From NCBI GenBank assembly GCA_012719125.1, contig JAAYAY010000028.1:62001-126000 (forward strand): 64,000 nt of DNA, in the 5' to 3' direction. The notes beneath the pieces are model-generated. The model made no database searches, had not been told where the DNA came from, and saw only the letters and a list, made by a program, of their open reading frames with translations. Positions 53,192 through 62,173 of this stretch are shown here, in pieces. The translations under genes were made by a program, and so were the position numbers. The stretch is from Planctomycetaceae bacterium. GTDB taxonomy: Bacteria; Planctomycetota; Planctomycetia; Pirellulales; Thermoguttaceae. The first letter of the stretch is position 1; each line of letters opens with the position of its first letter.

Positions 53192-54541
53192 CTACTGTGC
53201 CACCGCCACGGCCTTGCCGGCGTGGTCGAGAACGCGATCGTAGAACGCTTCGTGGATGTCGGGCGGGGCGGCATGGCCCATGAGCGGCTTGTTGATGACC
53301 TGCTTCGGCCCCTGGAGGCAGTTGTAGGCCGCGTAGCAGGTCGAAGGCGGGCAGGTCATGTCGATGAACCCGACGCTCATGATGGCCTCGGCCTTGCAGC
53401 GGCTGGCGAAGTTGACCGCGTCGACATAACGGGCGACCTGGAGGCTGACGGGGTCGGGCTTGCCGTCTTCGCCGGTGGGCACGAGCTTGGGCCATCCGTT
53501 GACACGTCCGGCAGCTCGCCCGGAATGATCGCAGATGGCCGGCACGCCCGAGGCAATGAGCGTGACGCGCGGATCGAGCCCTCCGGCGGCCAGTGCCTGC
53601 CCGCCCCCCTGGCTGTGCCCGATCACGATCAGGTGCTTGCCGTCCCACTCGGGGCGCGACGTGAGGAAGTCCAGGGCCCGGACCAGACGCAGGAACATCC
53701 CCCGGAAGTAGACGGTTTTACGATCCTCTCGCCCCGCCTGCCGATAGTCCTTCAACCGTCCGGCGCTCAGGTCGCTATAGAACTTGGCGGGCTGGCCGTT
53801 GGGAATCCCGTGGGCGTTGATGTCCATGGAGAGCATGTCCGACTGGGCGCCCTTGACCGCGTTGCCCAGCGACGAGCTGCGCACGCCCGCACCGTGCACC
53901 CAGAGGATGGCCGGCAGACTCTTGGGCTCCGCGTTCTTCGGCAGCCCGAAGTAGCCCGACACCGGTGCGCCGCCCACACAGGGAATCTGGACGTCGTAAC
54001 ATTCGACGTCCGCGTCGGATTGCTCGACCGGTGTGAGGGCCGGCTCCAGCGGCATTTCACGCACCTTCTTCTTCTGTTCGGCCCAGAAGGCGTCGAAGTC
54101 GTCCGGCACCGGCAGGCTCGGCTCGATCTTCAGCGGTGAGAATCCGGCCCCGGCAGCAGCCTGTAGTGCCTTGCCTTGGGGTGGTGCGAAGGTCACTTGG
54201 CAACGCAGGAAGCCGGGACGATCCGACGTGACGGTCACGGACGGCGACCCATCGCTCAATTCCAGGCGGCCTTTCGGGAAATCGTTCTTCTGCGGGAATT
54301 CAGTGATGAAGTCGTCGACCGCATAGGAAACGGCACCTTCCTTGACCGGCTGGCCGTCCTTGGACACCGTGATGAGGAATTGTGCCTTCTCGCCCGTCTC
54401 ATAGAGGGCGTCTTCGCGGTCGGTAACGACCGTCAGTTGATAGGCAGGTTCGGCCGCCTGCAGCGACGCGGCGGCCGCCGCCAAAACGGCGAGGAAGAGG
54501 CAAAGAGATCGGATCGGTGTGAGGTGGTTGGCCTTCGGCAT
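53192..54541 (-). CDS. Acetyl xylan esterase family (AXE1/CE7-like) secreted esterase
   Basis: The 449-residue protein has a signal peptide (LCLFLAVLAAAAASLQA, end near 30) and an N-terminal beta domain (to about 125). An alpha/beta-hydrolase domain follows: PAILWVHGAG near 208, the nucleophile elbow IGHSQGGGQA near 308, the acid Asp in FIDMTCPP near 394 and the His in MGHAAPPD near 422. This arrangement fits AXE1 or cephalosporin-C deacetylase-type enzymes, which remove acetyl groups from xylan fragments or oligosaccharides. It is monocistronic and convergent with the preceding genes. Confidence 0.88.
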   Translation of the reverse strand: MPKANHLTPIRSLCLFLAVLAAAAASLQAAEPAYQLTVVTDREDALYETGEKAQFLITVSKDGQPVKEGAVSYAVDDFITEFPQKNDFPKGRLELSDGSPSVTVTSDRPGFLRCQVTFAPPQGKALQAAAGAGFSPLKIEPSLPVPDDFDAFWAEQKKKVREMPLEPALTPVEQSDADVECYDVQIPCVGGAPVSGYFGLPKNAEPKSLPAILWVHGAGVRSSSLGNAVKGAQSDMLSMDINAHGIPNGQPAKFYSDLSAGRLKDYRQAGREDRKTVYFRGMFLRLVRALDFLTSRPEWDGKHLIVIGHSQGGGQALAAGGLDPRVTLIASGVPAICDHSGRAAGRVNGWPKLVPTGEDGKPDPVSLQVARYVDAVNFASRCKAEAIMSVGFIDMTCPPSTCYAAYNCLQGPKQVINKPLMGHAAPPDIHEAFYDRVLDHAGKAVAVAQ

Positions 54542-54804
54542 GGTGCTGGATCCTCGTAGTACAGTCCTTGGAGACGGTGAAGTGCTTTTCAGGCAGCCGG
54601 TATCTTATCATGCGGAGTCGGTCTCGTGCAAATACCACGGGGGTACACGTTCTGGCCACAACGGTGTCGCAGGGCGTCGTACTCGTTGGGTGCTGCGAAG
54701 TCACAAAGCGCGATTCTGCCGTCTCCCGATTCAGATTGACTGGGTTGCTGGAAAGGTGGAGACTGTAGTCACGTCAAGTATTTACTCACGAAGGTAAGCA
54801 CACG

Positions 54805-55380
54805 ATGGATCTCGGTGCCGCAGCCGATGGGATCGCTCTGGTGTCGCTTGCGGGGAAGTTTCTGGCTTCGCTGGCCGTTACGATTCTCTGCGCGGGATTG
54901 GCTGCATTGGGCTGGTTCTCCCGTAAGAAATGGTATCTGCTTTCGTGTCTGGCACTTCTCCTGGCCAATCTCGTATACCTGGCGCTTGTGACCAGCCGTA
55001 CTGGGATTGGGCAACTTCCCATGTTGACACTGCCGCTGGGCACGATTCTCGCCGTGGGGGTAACGGCTATCGTCGGGCTTGGTCGATGCCGTCCAAAACT
55101 CCAGTTTCGACTGAGGACCCTACTGATTGCCGTCCTGGTGCTCAGCCTGCCGCTGTCGTGGTTTGCTGTTAGGATGGAGAGGGCGAGGAGGCAGAGGGAG
55201 GCGGTGGAAGCGATTGAGAAGGCAGATGGAGTCACCTCACCTTAAACACATGATCTATTTGACAAATTCACCTATCTCAATCCCACAAGGCCCTCAACCC
55301 CCGATTGGGCACACTCCGTTTTTGGAGACGACTTCTTCGTAATGCTGATTTTCTACCTGTTCTGGCGAAAGTGCCTCTGA
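54805..55380 (+). pseudogene. Planctomycete FRLRTLL membrane protein with one in-frame stop
   Basis: The intact part (54805-55245, 146 codons) has about three transmembrane helices, then LQFRLRTLLIAVLVLSLPLS and RMERARRQREAVEAIEKADG. In the usual family this is followed by a linker and P.WLR.LLGDDFF, then leucine-rich repeats. Here a TAA at 55243 ends the frame. The same frame reads on without a shift as DLFDKFTYLNP and PDWAHSVFGDDFFVM to a TGA at 55380. The retained GDDFF segment shows that the stop is recent or tolerated. The leucine-rich part is missing. Confidence 0.7.
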
Positions 55381-55413
55381 GGCAACCGAGGACTTGGCCC
55401 GATGGCCCCGCGT

Positions 55414-55610
55414 CAGATCGAGCCCAATTTCGCAAGAAGATGCTCCAGAGAGATTCCCCATCTCTCGGGTGTTCCTAACGGCGAGAAAATCAAATGACCG
55501 TTCCGGGCAGGCCGTTCAAGACTGGGCCAAAAGAGAAGCCGTTGTAAGTCTTTATCTTACAACGGCTTAATTCAGGGTGGAAGAAGTTACTCGAACCCTC
55601 GACACCTGGA
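55414..55610. repeat. 197-bp direct repeat, left copy, with tRNA-His 3' fragment
   Basis: It matches 58607-58803 over the same length with about six to ten differences. It carries the terminator hairpin of the tRNA gene (55536-55568) and the last part of tRNA-His (55573-55610, minus strand) up to the anticodon stem. Immediately to its right an open frame (KIDRTDPLAYDLVMEGVWEG then stop, to 55680) looks like the cut-off end of another gene. Confidence 0.85.
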
Positions 55611-55711
55611 CCGATAAGATTGACCGGACCGACCCGCTGGCCTATGATCTGGTGATGGAGGGGGTGTGGGAGGGTGTGTAACCCCGCGGTTGGACAGTGC
55701 TCGGAGTTGCC

Positions 55712-56032
55712 ATGAGTCCGATCATCCGACACGAGATCAGGTCGGCCGGCCTGATCTTGACCCTGGCGATCCTGATCGCAGGATGCGGCAAATCGCCAGA
55801 ACCGGCGGTCGACACCGTCCCGTTCGAGCAGGCGGTTGAGCAGTACCTCGCGGCCCACAACATGGCCCTGGCGATCAAGGACATCAAGGAAGGCCCCACC
55901 GTCGAGGGCACCAAAGCGACCATGATCGTCTCGCTCACGCACTCCGAGCTGGGCGGGGCGAGTGTTACGTGGGATTTTCAGTTTGAGAAAGATCCCGATG
56001 GAACCTGGAAGGCGGTTAGTCATCGGGACTGA
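55712..56032 (+). CDS. Small lipoprotein of unknown function
   Basis: ATG at 55712 follows CGGAG and gives 106 residues. The lipobox is LILTLAILIAGC (Cys about 26). The mature part contains FEQAVEQYLAAHNMALAIKD and ends with a small beta-domain (TMIVSLTHSELGGASVTWDF, then WKAVSHRD). It lies inside the segment bounded by the 197-bp repeats. No family is recognised. Confidence 0.75.
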   Translation: MSPIIRHEIRSAGLILTLAILIAGCGKSPEPAVDTVPFEQAVEQYLAAHNMALAIKDIKEGPTVEGTKATMIVSLTHSELGGASVTWDFQFEKDPDGTWKAVSHRD

Positions 56033-56218
56033 TTCACCGGTTCGCGAAATTCGCCGATCAATCCGGATGGCCGGCTAGCTCGAGGACAGCTCGGCCAGTT
56101 CGACCTCGACTCCAGCACCAAAATCACCCCAACAGAGGCGTCCCTACTCTTGTGTCGTTAATCGGTCGGTTTACGGCACAGTAGTGAACAGCATAGCTCA
56201 GGCACCCCAGACCAATGG

Positions 56219-56692
56219 TTAGCCGACGCCATACTTCACCAAGAGTTCAATCTTCTCGTCTTCTTCACGCAACCGCGCTATGTCTATAGCGTTCCGTCCG
56301 GCACCGTCTGTGGCTTTGGCATCCGCTCCGAGCCTGAGCAGCGCCTCCATTACATCGTAGCCCTCTGCTTCCGCTGCCTGAACTAGCAAGGGAGTGCTGC
56401 CATCTTCAGAGCGGATGTTGATGTCTGCTCCACGGCGTACGAGGAGTTCGACCATTTCAGGATGAGCTGCCAAGTGAAGAGGCGTAATACCCTCGTCGTT
56501 CTTCGCGTTTGGGTCCGCACCGGCGTCCAACAAGAACTCTGCCATCTCAAACTGCTCCTCTCCGGCCACGCCATGCAGTGCAGTAAAACCCCACTCATCC
56601 GTGGATCGGATCAGCGTGGGGTCTTCCGCTAGCATTTCCCGCACTGTGCGCATCTCGCCGAAGGTGGCCGCATCGTAGAATTTCTCGCTCAT
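56219..56692 (-). CDS. Ankyrin-repeat protein
   Basis: The 157-residue protein consists of about four ankyrin repeats: GFTALHGVAGEEQFEMAEFL, EGITPLHLAAHPEMVELLVR, DGSTPLLVQAAEAEGYDVME and a last divergent one. There is no signal peptide and no enzyme domain. It is a protein-binding module, presumably cytoplasmic. It lies in the segment between the tRNA-His repeats. Confidence 0.9.
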   Translation of the reverse strand: MSEKFYDAATFGEMRTVREMLAEDPTLIRSTDEWGFTALHGVAGEEQFEMAEFLLDAGADPNAKNDEGITPLHLAAHPEMVELLVRRGADINIRSEDGSTPLLVQAAEAEGYDVMEALLRLGADAKATDGAGRNAIDIARLREEDEKIELLVKYGVG

Positions 56693-57288
56693 AGTGGTAC
56701 CTAACGTCGAATAACCCCTTGTTCTACCCTGGTTACCTTCTGCCTGGACAACCAGACCCCATGCCGTTCAGGATACCGACTCCGATAGCGTAGTCAATCC
56801 AGGGAGGGATGGACAGTGTCCCATCAAACGTTCCTGTCCGGCACCCGTTCCAGCGAGCCCCCCCGACTTGCGGCGGCCTGCAAACCTGGTGGTTTCTTGA
56901 CGGTGACCTGGTAATCACCTCGCCGGCCCCAGTACTCCCATGGCCCGGCGCCGGAAGTCTTCGAGCTGCCTGCTGATCGTGTCGATCGCCGTCCGGTTCT
57001 CCCGGACCAGGTCATCAGCAATAGACTCGCTTCGCAGTGAGTCGTAGCGTTGCTTCGCAGCGAAGACCGGACCGGCGTTTGCCTATCTTTACATCCCGGT
57101 CGTTTCGATGCTTAGGCCCCTGAAAGGCCCCGTGCCGTATCGGTGCGGTTCCGTGTTCAAGGAATCGTGAGATGGGACGATCACACGCGTACGGCTGCCT
57201 CCGGGGCTCGCTGATTCGTCAACGGCCTAGTCGCTACCGCGGCGCCACCAGTGAAGGTCCCACGCCATGACGTCGCGTCCGCCTCGCG
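56693..57288. other. Gap with one short gene remnant
   Basis: No intact gene is seen. On the minus strand, 56915-57081 encodes a protein-like tail (AKQRYDSLRSESIADDLVRE, then RTAIDTISRQLEDFRRRAMG) that begins right after a stop codon and has no start. It appears to be the C-terminal remnant of a lost gene. Confidence 0.45.
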
Positions 57289-57699
57289 TCACTCGCCGGA
57301 TTCTCCGACCGCGGTGCCATCCTCCAACTCGGCCAGCACAGGCTGCCCCCAGCTCGAATTGTTCAGCGCGTCGTAATACGCCCGTGCCGTCTGGTCATCA
57401 GCCGCGGCGAACAGCTCTTTCAGCAACGCGAGCCGCGGGCGGACGTGAGTGGTCCGGGAGCCCGCCTCAGAATTCACCCGTTCGATGGCCCCCTCACGTT
57501 CCATCGCCTCCGCGGCCCGGGAGAAGCGTTTCCGCTCGGCCGGATCGAGGGGCCGGTCGAGCCATTCCACTAGCCTGAACGGGACGCCGAAGTGGCAGAA
57601 GCCGCTGGGGTGCCGATACAGGCCGTGCGGGCAGAGCCCCCCGAAATAGGCAGTGAACCCCGCGATTTCGTCCCGGATCAGGGCCTGCTCGTCTGGCAT
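57289..57699 (-). CDS. Hypothetical protein
   Basis: The 136-residue product (start MPDEQALIRDEIAGFTAYFG; a start at 57720 is also possible) contains LCPHGLYRHPSGFCHFGVPF and a helical second half with RLALLKELFAAADDQTARAY. Amino-acid use is normal, so the gene is probably real, but I do not recognise the family. It lies in the segment between the tRNA-His repeats. Confidence 0.6.
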   Translation of the reverse strand: MPDEQALIRDEIAGFTAYFGGLCPHGLYRHPSGFCHFGVPFRLVEWLDRPLDPAERKRFSRAAEAMEREGAIERVNSEAGSRTTHVRPRLALLKELFAAADDQTARAYYDALNNSSWGQPVLAELEDGTAVGESGE

Positions 57700-57824
57700 G
57701 GCAGGCCCCTCGGATGTCACGAAATAAACACTACCGAATCCGCCAACTCTTCCCTGGGCCCTTGGCGCTTTTTTTGTGCCAGGAAGGACGGATGATCAAC
57801 TGGCGGATCTTCTGGCTGATAGCA

Positions 57825-58205
57825 TTATCGAGCAAGCTCAGGCTCGTCCTCGACGGAAAACGTGAGCCGCTTTCCGTACGCATGCGCCAACCGATTGATC
57901 GTGTTGATCGTAGTGTTGGCGCAGAGGCCGTTTTCCAAGCGGCTGATTGCGGCTCGGTCCATGCCTGTTATGGAGGCGGCCTCTGCGAGGCTCATCTTGA
58001 CATGCTGCCGCATCTCTTTGAGCGCGTGCGCTATCGCCTTGATATCAAGAAACTCGCCCAAGGTTGTGGGGGCCATATATTCACCGCTCTCGACGAGCGT
58101 CTCAAGCGATGGCCGTTCCTTCTGAAAAGAATCCCGAAGAGCCTTGATCCTGGCCATTTCTCCCGGACTTCGCTCGATCTTGCAGTGTACGCGTTGTCTT
58201 GCCAT
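57825..58205 (-). CDS. XRE-family HTH protein, probable antitoxin
   Basis: The 126-residue protein ends with a helix-turn-helix: MRQHVKMSLAEAASITGMDR, then AAISRLENGLCANTTINTIN. Its N-terminal half is helical and basic (RQRVHCKIERSPGEMARIKA). It starts two bases after the stop of the upstream gene, typical of a toxin-antitoxin pair in which the DNA-binding protein represses the operon and neutralises the toxin. Confidence 0.85.
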   Translation of the reverse strand: MARQRVHCKIERSPGEMARIKALRDSFQKERPSLETLVESGEYMAPTTLGEFLDIKAIAHALKEMRQHVKMSLAEAASITGMDRAAISRLENGLCANTTINTINRLAHAYGKRLTFSVEDEPELAR

Positions 58206-58207
58206 GG

Positions 58208-58483
58208 CTACCTCCCTTTTGGTTCAGGGACGTCGTAGGCGGTAACGGGGTACATGGTCTTCGGATTGTCATCGATAAGCTCAATGACCACAGCAATAAA
58301 CCTGCCTGTGCTTGTGTATCCAAACACGACGGAGTTGTCACTGCTCCGACTGGGCACCGTCTCGTTGTCTCTGTTGAGCAGCACGTCCTCGACCTCATCC
58401 ATGTCCAGGCCGTGCTGTAGTATGTGCTGCACATTCCCGTCAGGGTCGTCTTCCAGGTCCCAGATCACATGTGCATCAATCAC
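58208..58483 (-). CDS. BrnT/RelE-like small protein, probable toxin
   Basis: The 91-residue product starts MIDAHVIWDLEDDPDGNVQH, has HGLDMDEVEDVLLN, then SDNSVVFGYTSTGRFIAVVI, and ends YPVTAYDVPEP. The order (an early helix with W, a small central beta-sheet with TSTGR) resembles BrnT or other RelE-fold RNase toxins, though the family is not certain. It is cotranscribed with the HTH protein directly downstream. Confidence 0.65.
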   Translation of the reverse strand: MIDAHVIWDLEDDPDGNVQHILQHGLDMDEVEDVLLNRDNETVPSRSSDNSVVFGYTSTGRFIAVVIELIDDNPKTMYPVTAYDVPEPKGR

Positions 58484-58606
58484 TATATCGTCTCGCCACA
58501 GGCGTCTGTTGATATATTTTACAGCGCCCCAGTGTCGCTGGCAACCACGAAAGTCAGATTCCCCGGGATCACCCGTTGTCTTGTTGCGGGATCAGCGGGA
58601 TCTGGC

Positions 58607-58803
58607 CAGATCGAGCCCAATTTCGCAAGAAGATGCTCCAGAGAGATTCCCCATCTCTCGGGTGTTCCTAACGGCGAGAAAACCAAATGACTGTTCCGGG
58701 CAGGCCGTTCAAGATTCGGCCAAAAGAGAAGCCGTTGTAAGTCTTTATCTTACAACGGCTTAATTCAGGGTGGAAGAAGGGACTCGAACCCTCGACACCT
58801 GGA
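58607..58803. repeat. 197-bp direct repeat, right copy, ending in tRNA-His
   Basis: It matches 55414-55610. It covers the 3' part of the intact tRNA-His, its terminator and about 120 bp beyond. The two copies bound a 3-kb segment with a lipoprotein, an ankyrin protein, a hypothetical protein and a toxin-antitoxin-like pair. Confidence 0.85.
58729..58761 (-). terminator. Terminator of tRNA-His
   Basis: AAGCCGTTGTAAG and CTTACAACGGCTT form a perfect 13-bp stem with a 7-base loop. On the minus strand it is followed by CTCTTTT. The same hairpin is present at 55536-55568 in the left repeat copy. Confidence 0.85.
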
Positions 58804-58843
58804 TCCACAATCCAGTGCTCTAACCAACTGAGCTACATCCACC
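58769..58843 (-). tRNA. tRNA-His (anticodon GTG)
   Basis: The cloverleaf on the minus strand begins GGTGGATG with the extra G-1 typical of tRNA-His. It has the D-loop AGCTCAGTTGGTTAGAGC, the anticodon arm CTGGA-TTGTGGA-TCCAG and the T-arm GAGGGTTCGAGTCCCTT. The 3' CCA is not encoded. The acceptor stem has one weak T-T position at pair 6-67, to be checked with a tRNA scanner. Confidence 0.92.
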
Positions 58844-58975
58844 ATCGGGACCGAGAAAGCCACTATAAGTTGGGTCGGGCGGGGCGTCAATAGGGGGTGT
58901 CTGTACGGTCCTGCTGTGGGGTGCTGTTGCGGTTTCGTCGAGGGGACTGCAATGGGAACTGGCGAGGTCGGGTCT

Positions 58976-59377
58976 TCAATACGGAAAGCGTTCGTCGACC
59001 GGGGAGTTGGAGAGTTCGACGAGGAAACCGGCCAGTCGCTCAACGAGGACTTCCACGAGGCGGCGTCCCTTGTCGGCCCTGGCGGCATGGGGGTAGCCGG
59101 CGCCGCTGTTCGTGGTCAGGAGGTGCCAGGGACGGGTGATGGAAACCCAGCCGCGGTTGACGGCGTCGAACCTGGTTTCGGACTTGATGCCGTCGTCGCC
59201 GACGAGGTTCCCCTGGTCGTCGCGGAGGACGAGTTCGGGGCAGTATCGGCGGACGTGGAAGGACAAGCTCGCGGGACGATTCCCGCTATTGGGTGGTTGA
59301 ATTGGATTGCAGCCTTCGGATGCTTCTCTTACCATATAGGGCTGGTATATCTTGGCGATGCTGAGATCAGACCGCAC
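58976..59377 (-). pseudogene. C-terminal remnant of a creatininase-family gene
   Basis: The last 75 residues read SETRFDAVNRGWVSITRPWH, then LLTTNSGAGYPHAARADKGR and LVERLAGFLVELSNSPVDERFPY. They match the end of creatinine-amidohydrolase-family proteins, including the TRPW and GDP/GYP-like segment before the final helix. The N-terminal 150-200 residues with the metal ligands are missing, and the residues before about 35 look unrelated. It is therefore most likely a 5'-truncated pseudogene. Confidence 0.6.
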
Positions 59378-59415
59378 GACTCATCTGGGGACGGTCGACT
59401 GCGGAGAGGATGACC

Positions 59416-59961
59416 ATGACTCTCGTTCTGTATGACATGCTGCTCAATCTGCAATATCCGATCCCGGCGAAAGACATTGTCGTCTACGGGAAGGAGGGGG
59501 GGAAGGAGTGCGACGTCTGTGTGGGGACGAACAAGTATGACCCGACCCGGACCATCGACGACGAAGAGAAGATCGTGATGAATTTTGTGCTGAGTGCGGT
59601 TTCTCACCAGCATTTCATCATCGACCGCCGCGGCGTGAACGAAGCGGGGGAAGGGATGGTGGTGAAGGATCTCAGCCGCAATGGCACCTTCGTGAGTCTT
59701 GAGGGCGGAGAGTTCGTCAAGGTGGAGCGGGTGGTTGACGGCAACTTCGATTCGGTGGCCGGTTTGCCCATCACGCTCGGTTCGCGGATCCGGCTCGGGA
59801 GCGAGTCGGACCATCGTCTCGAAGTGATGACCGACGTGGCTGCCAGCGGCGTCATTGAAGCGTTCGTGTCTGTGCGGGAGCTGATGCAGGAGCCGGCGGA
59901 AGAGCCCAAGGCGAAGAAGAAGGAAAAGAAGAAGGGGTTCTTTGGGCTATTCGGCCGATAG
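59416..59961 (+). CDS. FHA-domain protein
   Basis: ATG at 59416 has GGAGAGG at good distance (an ATG at 59410 is too close) and gives 181 residues. The FHA core is visible: SAVSHQHFIIDRRG near 63 and VKDLSRNGTFVSLEGG near 90, which correspond to the S..H and N-G-T phosphothreonine-binding motifs. The C-terminal tail is Lys/Glu-rich and ends GFFGLFGR. It probably reads Ser/Thr-kinase phosphorylation, for example by kinases like the one at 17 kb. No kinase is adjacent. Confidence 0.85.
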   Translation: MTLVLYDMLLNLQYPIPAKDIVVYGKEGGKECDVCVGTNKYDPTRTIDDEEKIVMNFVLSAVSHQHFIIDRRGVNEAGEGMVVKDLSRNGTFVSLEGGEFVKVERVVDGNFDSVAGLPITLGSRIRLGSESDHRLEVMTDVAASGVIEAFVSVRELMQEPAEEPKAKKKEKKKGFFGLFGR

Positions 59962-59966
59962 TTCTG

Positions 59967-62063
59967 TCACTTCCCCGCACGGATTTGGTAGAGTTGGGTG
60001 CCGACATTGCGGCAGGCCTGGATGGTTTCGGGGTAGGGGGTATCGCAGACGTCGAGGAAGCCGATCTGGTAATTCTCTCCGTCGCCGCGCCCGGTGGTCG
60101 CCTGTTCGCCGAACTGGAACCAGTGGGTGCCGACGATGGCCGGATGTTCCAGGGCGCCGCGGACGTAGCTCTCGTAGGCTTTGGCTCGCTCGTCCTGATT
60201 GGCGACGGGCTTCAGGCCGGTATGGAACATGCCGCGGTCGAGGGCTCCGAAATGGAACTCGCCGATGACGACGGGCTTGTCGACGCCCTCGGGCAGTTCG
60301 AGATCGGCGACCGAATACTGGTACTTATTGAAGCTGACGACGTCGCAGTATTTGGCGGCCGCGACCACGGCACGGTCGTGGACCCAGGCGAATCGGCAGC
60401 CCAGGTACATCGTGTTGGGGGCGACGGCCTTGACCGCGTCGCGGCAGACGCGGAAGTACTCTTCGGCAATCCGGGTGGAGAAGGCTTCCAGGTCCGGGCG
60501 AGCTTTCGCCTTGTCCGGCGGGGTCTGCGAGTCGAGCAGTGCGTCCCAGGAGGCGTGGTTGGTCTGCCAGACGCGGTTGAGGGCGGCGATGCCGGCGTAC
60601 TTGGCCTTGAGGTCGGCGACGAAGGCCTGCTTGGCCGCTTGCTCCTTCGGCGAAGCGAGGGCGGCGGTGGCCAGGGACAGTTCCTCGCCCCAGGCCAACT
60701 CGTTGTCGACGAAGTAGCCCAGGCACCAGGGATCGTCGGCCGACTTGTCTTCTTCGGCGGCCAGGCGATTGTCGAGACTGGTGCGGAAGGTCGGTTCGAA
60801 GGGATCCGGGAACTTGCCCCAGTAGCCTTCGCTGCCTTCAAGCGGTTTGCGGCTGACGCTGATCGAGACGACATACGGGGTCCGGCGGAGCAGGTAGATT
60901 GCTTCATCAGACCAGTTGGCGATGGTGTTCATTCCCCAACTGCGAAGTCTCGCGTGACACAACTCGCGATGGGTCGACTGCCAGCCCTCGCCGTACTTCC
61001 GCAACAGGTTGGCGCCGGTGAAGTTGAAGGTCTCGTAGCGTTTGCCCTGGTAGTATCCGTGCGGAGCCCAGGAACCCCGGCCGTAGAACACGCCGTAGGG
61101 CGAGTTGCGGTCGGGAAGTCCCGCAAAATAATGCAGGCGATCGCTGATGGGGGTGGTGGCGTTGGAAGCGTGAACGCAATCGATGCCGTGGGACCAGAAG
61201 AAGCAACCGGTCGGATCGACGAGCCACCACTTGCCGTCGTGTTTCGCGGGATAGAAATGTCCGGTGGCCTTGAGCTTGGGGCCGGCCGCCCAGCCGCCGT
61301 ATTCATTCCAATCGCGAGGCGAGGGGTGGGCTTCGAGGTCGGTTTTCTCTTCGGCTGCCGCACGCCGGAGATCGGCTTCGGAGTGGGTCTTGCCGGGCCA
61401 ATCCTTGTGGGCGTATTGGCCGAACTTGTCGATGAGCGGGAAGAGGGCTTCTTCCGTTTCGGGGATGGGGTCGAGGCCGGCGGTGCCGACGGTGCGGAGG
61501 TTGTCGATGAGGAAGTGATGTTCCTTCTTGGGATCGGCGACAAAGATCAGGAGCGCGTCGACGCGGCTGGGGTCGATGCCCTGGTCGAGCAGGGCGCCGC
61601 CGGGGTATCCGCGCATGCCGTAGAGTTTTTCTCTGAGCTTGGTAGGCATACGACGGCGGAGCGTCACGTTGAGTGTCGCGAGGGCCCCGGGGGCAATCTC
61701 GGTGCCTTCCTGGTAGTAGACGCGCTGGCCGTCGAAATCGGGCGTGTCGAGCCGGCAGTTGACTCGGACGGTTTCGGTGCCGAGGTTCTTGACGTCGACG
61801 GCGACCTGTCGGCAGCCGCTCATGTTCCAGAGCCCCTTGGCCGGCTTGAGGGTAATGCCGGGCCAACGCTGGGTGGTGCCGGTTTTCAGTTCCAGCCAGG
61901 TGTTGCCGTCGAGCCTGGTGAGGGAGGCGTCGACGTCGCGTTTTTCGACGGCGGCGAGGTCGAAATCGCCTTCGAAGTCGAAGAGGAGTTCCTCGGAGTG
62001 AAGGGGAACGGAGAGGAGCAAGATCGCCAGGAACGGGAGGATAGCGAAGGGGCGGGCGGGCAT
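59967..62063 (-). CDS. Secreted clan GH-A glycoside hydrolase, agarase-like (GH50/GH86-type)
   Basis: ATG at 62063 has AGGAG eight bases upstream and gives 698 residues with a signal peptide (FAILPFLAILLLSVPLHS). The upstream open frame runs through a tandem repeat and is not coding. Residues 25-200 form a beta-sandwich. The barrel begins WWLVDPTGCFFWSHGIDCVH near 287. YFVDNELAW near 450 offers the acid/base Glu and VVIGEFHFGAL near 608 the nucleophile Glu, the clan GH-A pattern. The DPTG..FWSHGID motif recalls agarases and related beta-galactanases. It would act outside the cytoplasm; the substrate is uncertain. Confidence 0.75.
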   Translation of the reverse strand: MPARPFAILPFLAILLLSVPLHSEELLFDFEGDFDLAAVEKRDVDASLTRLDGNTWLELKTGTTQRWPGITLKPAKGLWNMSGCRQVAVDVKNLGTETVRVNCRLDTPDFDGQRVYYQEGTEIAPGALATLNVTLRRRMPTKLREKLYGMRGYPGGALLDQGIDPSRVDALLIFVADPKKEHHFLIDNLRTVGTAGLDPIPETEEALFPLIDKFGQYAHKDWPGKTHSEADLRRAAAEEKTDLEAHPSPRDWNEYGGWAAGPKLKATGHFYPAKHDGKWWLVDPTGCFFWSHGIDCVHASNATTPISDRLHYFAGLPDRNSPYGVFYGRGSWAPHGYYQGKRYETFNFTGANLLRKYGEGWQSTHRELCHARLRSWGMNTIANWSDEAIYLLRRTPYVVSISVSRKPLEGSEGYWGKFPDPFEPTFRTSLDNRLAAEEDKSADDPWCLGYFVDNELAWGEELSLATAALASPKEQAAKQAFVADLKAKYAGIAALNRVWQTNHASWDALLDSQTPPDKAKARPDLEAFSTRIAEEYFRVCRDAVKAVAPNTMYLGCRFAWVHDRAVVAAAKYCDVVSFNKYQYSVADLELPEGVDKPVVIGEFHFGALDRGMFHTGLKPVANQDERAKAYESYVRGALEHPAIVGTHWFQFGEQATTGRGDGENYQIGFLDVCDTPYPETIQACRNVGTQLYQIRAGK

Positions 62064-62173
62064 GGAGGGGCACTCCTGGTGTGCGGCAGAGCGGGGGTGG
62101 GGAGACCTCTTATTGTAGCAGAAGGCAGGGGAGGGAACACGGAGGGAGGGTTCGGCAGCAGGGGAACTGCAAA

